Positions 15,921 through 24,525 of a stretch of 45,791 bases of DNA are shown one piece after another (within the stretch, counting starts at the first letter, position 1; the number at the start of each line of letters is the position of its first letter). The translations under genes were made by a program, and so were the position numbers. Source of the DNA: Citromicrobium sp. Lineage in GTDB: Bacteria; Pseudomonadota; Alphaproteobacteria; Sphingomonadales; Sphingomonadaceae. The DNA lies in contig QFNA01000026.1 of assembly GCA_003248395.1 (NCBI GenBank), positions 1 through 45,791 of the forward strand, written 5' to 3'. The notes below the pieces were generated by a model. That model had not been told where the DNA came from, did no database searches, and was given only the letters and a program-made list of their open reading frames with translations.

Positions 15921-16007
15921 TGGTGCGGTCGAGAAGACTCGAACTTCCACGGGCGTTAGCCCACAACGACCTCAACGTTGCGCGTCTACCAGTTCCGCCA
16001 CGACCGC
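15921..16007 (-). tRNA. tRNA-Leu (anticodon GAG)
   Basis: The minus strand reads an 87-base tRNA including an encoded CCA: acceptor stem GCGGTCG/CGACCGC, D-arm with GGAACTGGTAGAC, anticodon loop TTGAGGT with GAG, a long class II variable arm (TGGGCGTTAGCCC), T-loop GTTCGAGTC, and discriminator A. The long variable arm and anticodon agree on leucine (CUC/CUU codons). It ends 15 bases from the panC stop, tail-to-tail. Confidence 0.95.
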
Positions 16008-16021
16008 ACACAGTCTCGCAT

Positions 16022-16058
16022 CGGAAGCGAATCCGGACCGCATGGTCCGAGGGCTTCC
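16022..16058 (-). terminator. long hairpin between the DUF3426 gene and tRNA-Leu
   Basis: CGGAAGC/GCTTCCG outer arms enclose a CGGACC/GGTCCG inner stem with a GCAT loop (16034-16049). It lies between the stop of the zinc-ribbon gene and the tRNA. There is no U-tract, so it may be a processing or stabilising structure rather than a true terminator. Confidence 0.35.
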
Positions 16059-16114
16059 GCGGGTAGGAGCGCGCCCCTAGCAGCGGCGATGTGCGCTCGC
16101 AAGCGTCTAATTCG

Positions 16115-16933
16115 TCAGAGCGGGGCCCAGCCGATGTCGGCGAAGACGGCGTTGCGCGGTACGTCGGTGCGGGCTTCGTCGATGGTGATGCTCTCACCTG
16201 GAGCGAGGGTCGGCTGCGACGGCTGCACCACCCAACTGAATATCTGCCGTTCACGGCCATCGCGCATGATGATCAGGATCGGTTGCAGTTTGCGGGATTC
16301 TCGCGCCGTATTGGTCACTTCAATCCGCGCGCTGAACAGCCAGGTCTTGTTCTCGAGTTCGCGCCAGCGTTGCGACTCGGCAGGAAAGTCAAGTTCGAGA
16401 TCGGGCTGCGCCTCGCCGAAGAGGGGTTGTTCCATCGGCCACCAGCCAGGTGTGCCGAAACGTTGCATGGCCAGGACCGAACCAAGTGCGAGGACCGCGA
16501 AAATGGCGGCTGCCCAGGTCCAAATCCGCATGGTGTTGCGGTTGGGGCCGAAAAGCGGCCTGCGGTCGAAACGCGAGACTAGCTCGTCCGGGTCGTCGTC
16601 GACTATCCCGGATTGGGAAGGTACTTCGCGATCGTATCCGTGCGCGCGGTCGTAAGACGGAGGCACCGGACGATCGTCGTCGGCATCGGCATACTCACGG
16701 ATCGGCTCGGTCGGCTCGCGGCGCGCGTCGTCTGCTGCCACCGCCGAATATTGGCTATCACCTTCCAGCCCCTCTGAACCGGCTGCAGCGTTCTCTGCGC
16801 CATCGTGGCGATCGGGCGCTTCCTGAAACCAGGAATGCTTGCATTTGGCGCAGCGAACCGTTCGACCGTCCATACCGATTGCCGTATCGGGAACGGCATA
16901 GCGCGTTTCGCAGGCAGGACAGGCGATGATCAT
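16115..16933 (-). CDS. zinc-ribbon, membrane-anchored DUF3426 protein
   Basis: A 272-residue protein. Residues 1-35 form an MJ0042-type zinc ribbon with cysteines at 5, 8, 28 and 31 (CPAC...CAKC). A long acidic, disordered linker follows, then one membrane helix (about 136-157) and a C-terminal DUF3426 domain of beta strands that would lie in the periplasm ('FSARIEVTNTARESRKLQPI'). The role is unknown; in alphaproteobacteria the gene often sits beside ftsEX, as here, where it is divergent from ftsE with a 159-base gap. The start at 16933 is the one that opens the ribbon. Confidence 0.85.
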   Translation of the reverse strand: MIIACPACETRYAVPDTAIGMDGRTVRCAKCKHSWFQEAPDRHDGAENAAAGSEGLEGDSQYSAVAADDARREPTEPIREYADADDDRPVPPSYDRAHGYDREVPSQSGIVDDDPDELVSRFDRRPLFGPNRNTMRIWTWAAAIFAVLALGSVLAMQRFGTPGWWPMEQPLFGEAQPDLELDFPAESQRWRELENKTWLFSARIEVTNTARESRKLQPILIIMRDGRERQIFSWVVQPSQPTLAPGESITIDEARTDVPRNAVFADIGWAPL

Positions 16934-17092
16934 CTTGCAACAGAGTCCTAAGCCGCACAGCGAATCGCGGCAAGGCGACGAGCTGTGCGCGAAAGGCCGT
17001 TGCGGCTTTTTTCCACATCGAAGGCCCGTTATAGGCCAGTCAGGGACGATGACGGGCACCATAAACTTCGAAAAAGCGCGACGGACAGCGCA

Positions 17093-17827
17093 ATGAGCGT
17101 CGACGACAGGGAAATCGTGCGCTTCGACAATGTCGGCCTACGTTACGGCGCCGATCGCGAAGTGCTTTCCAATATCTCGTTCACGCTCTTCAGCAGCCGG
17201 TTCTATTTTCTTACCGGTGCGAGCGGAGCGGGCAAGACATCCTTGCTCAAACTGCTTTATCTTGCGCAGCGTCCTTCGCGCGGCGGAATCCGGATGTTCG
17301 GGAGCGACGTGATCACCCTGCCACGCGACAATCTGCCCACGTTTCGCAGGCGCATGGGCGTGGTCTTCCAGAATTTCAGGCTGGTCGATCATCTGTCGGC
17401 GTTCGACAACATTGCCTTGCCGCTGCGCGTTTCGGGAGTTCGCGAGGCGGATCTGGTCGAGCCGGTGACCGACATGCTCGAATGGGTCGGCCTTGGTGAG
17501 CGTAGCGATGCACGGCCAGCGACACTTTCGGGCGGTGAGCAGCAGCGCGTCGCGATCGCGCGCGCGGTAATCTCACGCCCGGAAATCCTCGTCGCGGACG
17601 AGCCGACCGGCAACGTCGATCCCGAGATGGCGCTGAAACTGATCCGCCTGTTCGAAGCGTTGAACCGATTGGGCACAACCGTCGTGGTTGCGACGCACGA
17701 TGTGCAATTGCTACGCAAGGTTCCCGACAGCCTGATCATGCGGCTGGATAGGGGGACGCTGGCCGATCCCACGGGCGCGCTGCGATATCCGCCGCGGCGC
17801 ACCGGCACCGGTGGAGAGGGCAAATGA
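17093..17827 (+). CDS. ftsE: cell division ATP-binding protein FtsE
   Basis: A 244-residue ABC ATPase: Walker A GASGAGKTS (42-50), Q-loop VFQNFRL, signature LSGGEQQR near 144, Walker B with DEPTGNVD, and H-loop 'VVVATHD'. With FtsX it forms the complex that controls septal peptidoglycan hydrolases. The start at ATG 17093 is chosen from the family N-terminus. It overlaps ftsX by 4 bases (ATGA). Confidence 0.93.
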   Translation: MSVDDREIVRFDNVGLRYGADREVLSNISFTLFSSRFYFLTGASGAGKTSLLKLLYLAQRPSRGGIRMFGSDVITLPRDNLPTFRRRMGVVFQNFRLVDHLSAFDNIALPLRVSGVREADLVEPVTDMLEWVGLGERSDARPATLSGGEQQRVAIARAVISRPEILVADEPTGNVDPEMALKLIRLFEALNRLGTTVVVATHDVQLLRKVPDSLIMRLDRGTLADPTGALRYPPRRTGTGGEGK

Positions 17828-18759
17828 AGCGCCCCCCCGTCCTCAGCCGGGCAGTGGACCGCGGGCTCGCCCCGTTTCGCGGAAAGCGCGCCACGCATCT
17901 GCTCCCCGATGCGCGCTTGGGCGGCCCGATGCCCTGGGTGCTTGCGATCATGGTCGCTTTGACAGTCCTGGCGGCCGGCGCCGCACTGGCCGTGTCCAAT
18001 TTGGCCGCCGATGCACGCGGAGAACTGTCTGGCGCGGCGACGGTGCAGATCATCGAGGCCGACACGCAATTGCGTGAAACTCAGGCAGAGGCGGCTGCCC
18101 GCATTCTGTCGAACGATCCCGCAGTCGCGGGCGTGCGCATAATTCCCCGCGAAGACATCGAAAACCTGCTGTCTCCATGGCTGGGCGGAACGGAAGAAGG
18201 AATGGAAATCGTCCCCATGCCCGCCCTGATCGATATCAACCTGCGAGAGACCGCCAGCGGCGATACCTTGCAAAGATTGTCGGACAGCATCGCCGAAGTC
18301 GCGCCGCAGTCGCGGATCGACGCACAGGGGGTCTGGCTGGCGCCGGTGTTCGACGCCCTGACATCGTTGCGGCTGGTAGCATTGGGGCTGATGGTGCTCC
18401 TGTTCTTTACCGGCGCGGCGGCGGTCTGGCTGGCGGCGCGCAACGCGCTGGGGAGCAATCGCGATACGATCGAGATCGTCCATTTGCTTGGCGGCAATGA
18501 CAACCAGATTGCCCGTGTGTTTCAGCGCAGTATTTTAGCCGATGCCGTCGTGGGCGCGCTGGTCGGCCTGATCATCGGCGTTCTCGCCATCATGTTTCTG
18601 GGCCGTCGCTTCGCAGCGCTCGATTCAGGAATGGTGGCAGGCGGGACACTGGGCACGCTCGATTGGATCCTGATCGCGCTGGTTCCGCTTCTCGGCGTCG
18701 TTCTGGCGGTCTACACGGCGCGCATGACAGTGATTGGCAGCCTGCGGCGCATGTTATGA
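17824..18759 (+). CDS. ftsX: cell division protein FtsX
   Basis: A 311-residue permease-like protein with four membrane segments: about 38-60, then three near 180-205, 235-260 and 275-300, with the large periplasmic loop (about 62-175) after the first. The layout is that of FtsX, the FtsE partner which transmits ATP hydrolysis to murein hydrolase activation. It overlaps ftsE upstream and ydcF downstream by 4 bases each. Confidence 0.92.
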   Translation: MKRPPVLSRAVDRGLAPFRGKRATHLLPDARLGGPMPWVLAIMVALTVLAAGAALAVSNLAADARGELSGAATVQIIEADTQLRETQAEAAARILSNDPAVAGVRIIPREDIENLLSPWLGGTEEGMEIVPMPALIDINLRETASGDTLQRLSDSIAEVAPQSRIDAQGVWLAPVFDALTSLRLVALGLMVLLFFTGAAAVWLAARNALGSNRDTIEIVHLLGGNDNQIARVFQRSILADAVVGALVGLIIGVLAIMFLGRRFAALDSGMVAGGTLGTLDWILIALVPLLGVVLAVYTARMTVIGSLRRML

Positions 18760-19179
18760 TCCTGCGATTTTTCGCCGCGCTCGCGCTCGTATATGCGTTC
18801 GGTTTTCTCGCATTTGCAGTGACGTTGCCAACGCCGCGCGCCGGGGTCACGACCGATGCAGTCATCGTATTGACCGGCGGCGGCGGCAGGATCGCCCGCG
18901 GGCTCGAAGTCATCGAACGCGGCGAGGCGGAGGAGATGTTCGTTTCGGGAGTCGATCCCGAGGTCAAGCCGGAGGAGTTCGCCGAACAGTTCGACGTCGC
19001 GCCGGACACGATGGAATGCTGCGTCACGCTCGGATTTCTGGCGGTGGACACGCGCAGCAATGCTGGCGAGGCAGCGCAGTGGATGGAAGATCGCGACTTC
19101 GACACGGCGCGGCTGGTGACCACTGATTGGATACAACAAGCTACTGGCATCCGTGGTGTCGCTGGGGATGTTCACGTGA
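18756..19179 (+). pseudogene. YdcF/DUF218 family protein with an internal deletion near 19130
   Basis: The first 125 codons are a good YdcF-type protein: membrane start MILRFFAALALVYAFGF, then 'DAVIVLTGGGGRIARGLEVIERGEAE', 'FVSGV', 'TRSNAGEAAQWM' and 'RLVTTDW'. Relatives continue with about 40 more residues (helices after DW). Here the frame goes on into unrelated sequence, whereas a shifted frame reads YNKLLASVVSLGMFT and stops at 19177-19179, the expected tail, with the stop overlapping the GTG of plsC. So roughly 30-45 codons and the frame were lost at about 19130. The protein family acts in the envelope, possibly on isoprenoid-linked or other phosphates; its function is not settled. Confidence 0.75.
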
Positions 19180-19856
19180 TCCTGCTGCGCAATGCGCTGT
19201 TCTATGTTGCGTTCTATCTTGGCTCGATCGCGATCACGCTAACGGCACTGGCAACGCTGCCGTTCTCGAAACCCGCATTCCGTCGCCGCATTCGCGACTG
19301 GCCGAGCTGGCAGCGCAAGTGCCTCAAATGGTTCATAGGCATCGATGTCCAACTCGACGGCGCGCCGGTCGATGGGCCGGTGCTTTACGCGATCAAACAC
19401 GAGAGTTTTTTCGAAGCGATCGATGCTCCACGGCTGCTTCGCAACCCTTCCGTCTTCGCCAAGAAAGAGCTGTTCGACATTCCGGGCTGGGGACGCGCCG
19501 CAACGGCGTACGGCCTGGTCCCGGTCGCGCGCAACGATGGTGCAAAGGCGCTGATGAAGATGATCCGTTCGGCCAAGGCCCTATCGGCAGACGGCCGTCC
19601 CTTGGTCATTTTCCCGGAAGGCACCCGCGTTCCCCATGGCGAAACACGTTCCCTGCAAGCGGGCTTTGCGGGTCTGTACAAGATGCTCGCGCTGCCGGTG
19701 GTGCCGGTGGCCGTGAACAGCGGTCCACTCTACCATCGCGGCCTGAAACTTCCCGGCACGATTACCTACAAGTTCGGCGAGACGATTGCCGCAGGCCTGC
19801 CACGCGGCGAGATTGAAGCGCGCGTGATTGCGGCCATCAATGCGCTGAACGCATAA
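19176..19856 (+). CDS. plsC: 1-acyl-sn-glycerol-3-phosphate acyltransferase (PlsC family)
   Basis: A 226-residue enzyme from GTG 19176, with a membrane segment at 5-28. The acyltransferase motif I is YAIKHESFFEAID (H75, then Glu80 where many PlsC have Asp, a variant common in alphaproteobacteria). Motif III FPEGTR is near 145, and 'VVPVAVNSG' near 175. It transfers an acyl chain to lysophosphatidate in phospholipid synthesis. The start is deduced from the overlap of its GTG with the ydcF stop. Because of the ydcF lesion the open frame extends back to the start of ydcF, suggesting a false 'YdcF-PlsC fusion'. Confidence 0.88.
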   Translation: MILLRNALFYVAFYLGSIAITLTALATLPFSKPAFRRRIRDWPSWQRKCLKWFIGIDVQLDGAPVDGPVLYAIKHESFFEAIDAPRLLRNPSVFAKKELFDIPGWGRAATAYGLVPVARNDGAKALMKMIRSAKALSADGRPLVIFPEGTRVPHGETRSLQAGFAGLYKMLALPVVPVAVNSGPLYHRGLKLPGTITYKFGETIAAGLPRGEIEARVIAAINALNA

Positions 19857-19923
19857 GACGCCGCCGCGGCGCGAGCGTAGAGGCCCTAGGGAAGGATGCA
19901 GCAAAACTGGGCGCGCAGGATGA

Positions 19924-19940
19924 AAGGCCAAGATGGCCTT
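19924..19940 (+). terminator. possible weak terminator after plsC
   Basis: An AAGGCC/GGCCTT hairpin with a 5-base loop, followed after 20 bases by TTTTTT. It lies about 70 bases past the plsC stop. The distance to the T-run makes termination uncertain. Confidence 0.3.
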
Positions 19941-20036
19941 GGAAAATTCCTTCTCCTCATTTTTTAACTCTTGCTTAAATTTGTTCTAGCTTTATTTAAC
20001 TGTAGGGTAAATTGCAAAGGGAGCGAGGAGCTTCGC

Positions 20037-20486
20037 ATGACTGCCACGACTTATCGATTCATCACACTCATCGTGTTGGGCTTTCTCACGCTGGGGGTAG
20101 CGCTGAACTTTGGATCGGATTTGCTGTCTGGAGAGCGCGATCCCGAAACATTGGCGCACATGTTTGCCGCATTGATTCCGCCAATATTTTATGCTGCCGC
20201 GATCTGGTCGATCGCGCAGGCGTTTCGCGCTTTGTCGAAAGGTGAAAATGCCGAAATCACACTAGCAAATCTGGTAGAAAGAGTCGGCGCTTGCCTCACT
20301 CTGGGCGCTCTGGCTTTTGTTTTCGGAAAGCCCTTGCTGCTCAAGGTGGTGTCGGGCTCCGCTCCACTGATGTGGTTCGACCCCGCTGCCATTACGCTGG
20401 GCTGTGTCGGCATACTTCTTTCGCTCTTGGGGCGACCATTGCGCATTGCAGCCGGTCGCAGAGCTGAATTGGCGGATTTCCTTTGA
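20037..20486 (+). CDS. DUF2975 membrane protein
   Basis: A 149-residue protein with four predicted membrane helices (about 8-28, 43-65, 82-103, 113-133). The arrangement and the directly following small HTH gene match DUF2975 membrane protein/YozG-like regulator pairs. Role unknown; such pairs are thought of as membrane-linked autoregulatory modules. The start at 20037 follows GAGGAG. The 60 bases before it are very A+T-rich, with TTTAACT twice, and likely hold the promoter. The stop overlaps the start of the HTH gene. Confidence 0.78.
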   Translation: MTATTYRFITLIVLGFLTLGVALNFGSDLLSGERDPETLAHMFAALIPPIFYAAAIWSIAQAFRALSKGENAEITLANLVERVGACLTLGALAFVFGKPLLLKVVSGSAPLMWFDPAAITLGCVGILLSLLGRPLRIAAGRRAELADFL

Positions 20487-20716
20487 TGGCGGTGGTGGTC
20501 ACGCTTGATCGTGTTCTCAAAGATCGCAAATTGTCGGCAAAGGAGGTAGCCGACCGGATCGGCCTGAGTGAAACTCAACTCTCGCTGTTTCGCTCGAACA
20601 AAGTGAAAGGCATTCGCTTTGCAACACTTTCGAAATTGTGTTCGGTGCTCGAGTGCAAGCCGGGTGAATTGCTCGATTATGAGTATGATGAAGAGCGTCC
20701 AAGCCAGGGCTCGTGA
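20486..20716 (+). CDS. small Cro/C1-type helix-turn-helix regulator
   Basis: A 76-residue protein consisting of almost only an HTH_XRE/HTH_26 domain: KLSAKEVADRIGLSETQLSLFRSNKVKGIRFATLSKLCSVLECKPGELLDY. This is the YozG-like group that goes with DUF2975 proteins. It starts at the ATG inside the TGATG shared with the upstream gene. It probably represses its own promoter and may respond to the membrane partner; this is inference from the pairing. Confidence 0.85.
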   Translation: MAVVVTLDRVLKDRKLSAKEVADRIGLSETQLSLFRSNKVKGIRFATLSKLCSVLECKPGELLDYEYDEERPSQGS

Positions 20717-20758
20717 ATTTCCCGCCTCGACTAGGCGCGGGCAGCTTGATTTTTGGCC

Positions 20759-21664
20759 TTAATGATCCTTGCGGCCAAAATCGGGGCGGGCGTCATCCTG
20801 CCCTTCCTCGATGATCGATCGACGGATCGTGCGGGTGCGTTCGAACAGGTCATATAGTGTGTCGCCGTCGCCATTGCGGATCGCGCGCTGGAGCGCGGTG
20901 AGATCCTCCGTAAAGCGGCCGAGAACCTCTAGCACGGCATCGCGGTTCGACAGAAAGACGTCGCGCCACATGGTCGGGTCGCTGGCAGCGATGCGGGTGA
21001 AATCGCGGAACCCGCCGGCGGAATATTTGATCACCTCGCTGCGGGTGACATCTTCGAGATCGGAGGCTGTTCCGACGATGGTGTAGGCGATCAGATGGGG
21101 AATGTGGCTGGTGACGGCGAGCACGAGATCGTGGTGCTGCGGGCCCATGATCTCGACCTTTGCGCCAAGCGCTTCCCAGAACGCGGTAAGATCGGCGATG
21201 GCCTGTTCGGGCGCAGCTTTTGCAGGCGTCACAATGCACCAGCGGTGGCGAAACAGCTCGGGAAAACCGGCGTCGGGCCCGCTGTTTTCCGTGCCGGCGA
21301 CGGGGTGTGCGGGGATAATCACGGCGTGTGGCAGGGCCTCGGCAAGCGCCTGCGTCACGGTAGCTTTGGAAGAGCCCACGTCGCTGACGATCGCGCCGCG
21401 CGGCAGGGTCTCTGCAATCATCCCGGCGGCGGCGGCCATTGCGCCGACTGGAACGCAGAGAATGACGAGATCGGCCTGGCGCACGGCATCGGCGGCCGTT
21501 TCGCATACCTTGCCGACCAGATTTCGCTCTGCCGCGCGCCGGCGCACGCTTGGGCTGGCGTCCCATCCGGTAGTGGCCACCTGTGGCAGCATCGCCTGTG
21601 TGGCGAGCCCGACCGAGCCACCGATGAGGCCGAGTCCGATAATGGCGACCCGCTCGATAGTCAT
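20759..21664 (-). CDS. prephenate/arogenate dehydrogenase family protein
   Basis: A 301-residue enzyme from ATG 21664. The NAD motif GLGLIGGSVG is at 10-19; 'DVGSSK' near 97, 'PAHPVAGTENSG' near 120-131 and 'VTSHIPHLIAY' near 190 are the catalytic-domain motifs of TyrA/TyrC proteins. It oxidises prephenate or arogenate on the way to tyrosine. Its start overlaps the hisC stop (ATGA), so the two are one unit. There is no chorismate mutase or ACT domain. Confidence 0.92.
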   Translation of the reverse strand: MTIERVAIIGLGLIGGSVGLATQAMLPQVATTGWDASPSVRRRAAERNLVGKVCETAADAVRQADLVILCVPVGAMAAAAGMIAETLPRGAIVSDVGSSKATVTQALAEALPHAVIIPAHPVAGTENSGPDAGFPELFRHRWCIVTPAKAAPEQAIADLTAFWEALGAKVEIMGPQHHDLVLAVTSHIPHLIAYTIVGTASDLEDVTRSEVIKYSAGGFRDFTRIAASDPTMWRDVFLSNRDAVLEVLGRFTEDLTALQRAIRNGDGDTLYDLFERTRTIRRSIIEEGQDDARPDFGRKDH

Positions 21665-22761
21665 CCCGCTTCTCCGCAAAGGCCGCGTAGAACAACAGTG
21701 ATGGCATCCATCTGTTCAGGCGTGCCGATGGTTATGCGCAAGGCCTGGGGAAGACCCTGGCCCGGCAGATGGCGCACGGCATAGCCGGCATCGGCAATGG
21801 CCGCCATTGCCGTGTCCGCGCGGACGTTGCCTTCGAACAGGACGAGGACGAAGTTCGCCTTGGTCGGCACGGCGCGCAGCCCGTGATTGCCAAGCGCACC
21901 GACCGCTTCGGCGAAGCGATCGCGCACTGCACGGTTGGCCTCGCGCGAGCGGGCGACGAAGGCCTGATCCTCGAGCGCCGCGAGCGCGGCGGCCTGCCCG
22001 CTGGAGGTGACGTTGAAGGGGCCGCGAATGCGGTTGAGCACTCCGATCAGATCGGGCGATCCGGTCGCCCAGCCCACGCGTTCTCCAGCCAGACCATAGA
22101 TTTTCGAAAAGGTCCGCGTGACGAGAACATTCGGATGCGCCGCCGCGAGCGCCATGCACCCGTCGTCCTCACCCAGTTCGAGATATTCGGCATAGGCCTG
22201 ATCGACGACGAGCAGGACGTCGCGCGGCAGACCGTCATGGAGGCGGGCAACTTCGCCAGCGGACAGGAAGGTGCCCGTTGGATTGTTGGGATTGGCGAGA
22301 AAGACGACGCGCGTGCGCCCGGTCACGGCGGCCAGCAACGCGTCTACATCGGTGGCATAATCGATGTCCGGCGCTTCGACCGGGGTCGCACCGCAGCGGC
22401 GTGCGGCAATATCGTAAACCGCGAAGCTATAGCGGCTGAAGAGCACTTCGTCGCCCGGGCCGGCGAAACCTTGCGCGGCAAGATTGAGAAGTTCGTCGGA
22501 GCCAGTTCCGCAGACAATGCGTGCCGGATCAAGGCCATGCAGCGCACCGAGGGCAGAGCGCAACTCGATCGCATCGGGATCGGGATAGAGCGCCGGATTG
22601 CGCGCCATGGCCAATGCATCTTGCGCAGCCTCGCTACAACCGAGCGGGTTCTCGTTAGCCGAGAGCTTGATAAGCGTGCGCCCGTCGGATCCCTTGCTCC
22701 TTCCTGGAACATAGGCGTGGATCGCTTCGATCCAGGGTTTCATGCTCGGTCTGTCTGCCAT
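21661..22761 (-). CDS. hisC: histidinol-phosphate aminotransferase
   Basis: A 366-residue fold type I PLP enzyme. The Schiff-base lysine is K220 in TRTFSKIYGLAGERVGW; 'NPNNPTG' is at 157-163 and 'DQAYAEY' near 187. The length and 'LSANENPLG' start match HisC. In alphaproteobacteria HisC upstream of TyrA often also transaminates aromatic 2-oxo acids, so it may serve both histidine and tyrosine/phenylalanine synthesis. It is divergent from metX. Confidence 0.93.
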   Translation of the reverse strand: MADRPSMKPWIEAIHAYVPGRSKGSDGRTLIKLSANENPLGCSEAAQDALAMARNPALYPDPDAIELRSALGALHGLDPARIVCGTGSDELLNLAAQGFAGPGDEVLFSRYSFAVYDIAARRCGATPVEAPDIDYATDVDALLAAVTGRTRVVFLANPNNPTGTFLSAGEVARLHDGLPRDVLLVVDQAYAEYLELGEDDGCMALAAAHPNVLVTRTFSKIYGLAGERVGWATGSPDLIGVLNRIRGPFNVTSSGQAAALAALEDQAFVARSREANRAVRDRFAEAVGALGNHGLRAVPTKANFVLVLFEGNVRADTAMAAIADAGYAVRHLPGQGLPQALRITIGTPEQMDAITVVLRGLCGEAG

Positions 22762-22855
22762 TGCGGTTTACGCCAGTGGAGAAAAAACAGGGCTTCGACA
22801 AGCGGGAGCGAAGGCATTAGGGGCGGAGTTTCTTTCCTGCGCACATAGGTCCGAT

Positions 22856-23944
22856 TTGAACGCTGCCCCGCAATCGCTGACACTGCCCGATCCGCTGCCG
22901 CTCGACGGCGGGGGTCATCTGGTTGATGCCAAGCTGGCGTACGAAACCTACGGCACTCTGAATGCGGACCGTTCGAACGCGATCCTGCTGTGCCACGCGC
23001 TGACTGGCGACCAATATGTCGCAAGTGCGCATCCGCTGACGGGCAAGCCGGGCTGGTGGGAACGGATGGTCGGGCCGGGAAAGCCGATCGACACCGACCG
23101 TTTTCACGTGATCTGCGCCAATGTGATCGGCAGTTGTATGGGATCGAGCGGCCCTGCGAGCGAGGCGAGCGACGGCACACCCTATGCCATGCGGTTTCCG
23201 GTGATCACCATTCGCGACATGGTGCGCGGGTTGGTTGGTTTACTCGACGCATTGGGGATCGAGCAGTTGCATGCGGTTGTGGGCGGATCGATGGGCGGGA
23301 TGCAAGCGCTCAGCCTGGCTGCAAATTGGCCGGAGCGAGCGGAGCGGGTACTCGTGATTGCGTCGAGCAGTCGCCATTCGGCGCAGAATATCGCGTTTCA
23401 CGAACTGGGTCGCCAGGCAGTGATGGCCGATCCGCGCTGGCAGGGGGGTGATTATTATGGTGGCGAAGCGCCTGACAGCGGACTTGCTGTGGCGCGGATG
23501 GCCGCACATATCACATATCTGTCGGAAGAGGCACTGACGGCGAAATTCGGACGCAACCTGCAGGATCGGGAGGCAAAGACGTTTGGTTTCGATGCAGATT
23601 TCCAGGTCGAATCCTACCTGCGCTATCAGGGCAGCGGGTTTACGCAGCGCTTCGACGCGAACAGCTATCTCTACATCACTCGGGCAATGGATTATTTCGA
23701 CCTCGCAGAAGAGCATGGCGGCACGCTGGCCGACGCCTTTGCGGGGACGCAAGCGCGCTTTTGCCTCGTCAGCTTCGACAGCGATTGGCTCTATCCCACG
23801 AGCGAGAGCCGCCATGTAGTACACGCATTGAATGCAGCGGGCGCAGCGGTCAGTTTCGTCGAACTGGGCGCGCCGCACGGCCACGACAGCTTCCTGCTCG
23901 ATGTGCCCGCGCTGGATCGTGTGATCGGCGGATTTCTCACGTGA
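22856..23944 (+). CDS. metX: homoserine O-acetyltransferase
   Basis: About 362 residues from TTG 22856. An alpha/beta hydrolase: 'LCHALTGDQYV' near 46, 'IGSCMGSSGPAS' near 94, nucleophile serine in VVGGSMGGMQAL near 142-147, and the end 'GAPHGHDSFLLD' with the catalytic histidine. It acetylates (or succinylates) homoserine, the first step to methionine. The start is uncertain: an ATG at 22742 exists but lies inside the 5' end of hisC on the other strand and adds non-homologous residues, whereas the family N-terminus (PDPLPLDGGG) begins shortly after the TTG. The stop overlaps metW. Confidence 0.9.
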   Translation: MNAAPQSLTLPDPLPLDGGGHLVDAKLAYETYGTLNADRSNAILLCHALTGDQYVASAHPLTGKPGWWERMVGPGKPIDTDRFHVICANVIGSCMGSSGPASEASDGTPYAMRFPVITIRDMVRGLVGLLDALGIEQLHAVVGGSMGGMQALSLAANWPERAERVLVIASSSRHSAQNIAFHELGRQAVMADPRWQGGDYYGGEAPDSGLAVARMAAHITYLSEEALTAKFGRNLQDREAKTFGFDADFQVESYLRYQGSGFTQRFDANSYLYITRAMDYFDLAEEHGGTLADAFAGTQARFCLVSFDSDWLYPTSESRHVVHALNAAGAAVSFVELGAPHGHDSFLLDVPALDRVIGGFLT

Positions 23945-24525
23945 TGTTGCGGCCAGACCTTGGAGTGATCGCCAGGCATGTCACGCCCGGCAGCCGGGTG
24001 CTCGATATCGGCTGCGGCGACGGTGCGCTAATGCTGGCTCTACGCGAGCGCGATTGCGATGTGCGCGGGATCGAAATCGACGGCGACTGCGTCGAGCGCT
24101 GCGTCTCGCAGGGGCTCAGCGTGGTTCAGGGCGATGCCGATCGGGACCTTGGAGATTATCCGGACAAGGCGTTCGACTATGCGGTGCTGAGCCAGACGCT
24201 GCAGACCGCCGCGCGGCCCGATCGCATGCTCGACCAATTACTCCGGGTCGGTACGCGCGCCTTCGTCAGCTTCCCCAATTTCGCCCATTGGCGCACGCGC
24301 GCCGCGCTGATGTTCGGCGGCCGAATGCCGGTAACGCGTGCAATTCCCGTAAGCTGGTACGAAACGCAGAATATCCACCACGTGACCGTCGCCGATTTCC
24401 GCGAGCTGGCGGCGGAGAAGAGCGCGCGCATTGAGCGCGAATGGTTCTTTGCCGGGCAGCGGCAATTGGGGCGCATTGCCGCAAACGGGCGCGCCGAGTT
24501 CGCCGTGTTCGAACTCAGTCGCTAG
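23944..24525 (+). CDS. metW: methionine biosynthesis protein MetW
   Basis: A 193-residue SAM-dependent methyltransferase-like protein: 'VLDIGCGDGALML' near 20-32, 'GIEIDGDCVERCVSQGLSVVQGD' and 'FPNFAHWRTRAALMFGGRMPVT'. It follows metX with a TGATG overlap, the usual metX-metW pair; MetW binds and supports MetX. Its last 11 bases overlap the DUF4126 gene tail-to-tail. Confidence 0.93.
   Translation: MLRPDLGVIARHVTPGSRVLDIGCGDGALMLALRERDCDVRGIEIDGDCVERCVSQGLSVVQGDADRDLGDYPDKAFDYAVLSQTLQTAARPDRMLDQLLRVGTRAFVSFPNFAHWRTRAALMFGGRMPVTRAIPVSWYETQNIHHVTVADFRELAAEKSARIEREWFFAGQRQLGRIAANGRAEFAVFELSR

Noticed and set aside
18663..19856. A genuine bifunctional YdcF-PlsC enzyme.
   Set aside because: The natural YdcF tail and stop survive in another frame and overlap the plsC start, so the joined frame is best explained by a deletion.
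19176..19856. Loss of activity in PlsC because the HX4D motif is HX4E.
   Set aside because: An acidic residue is kept and this K-H-x-x-x-x-E form is familiar in alphaproteobacterial PlsC proteins.
22762..22855. A SAM-type riboswitch before metX.
   Set aside because: The 94-base hisC-metX gap shows none of the conserved SAM-II or SAM/SAH motif sequences I know.
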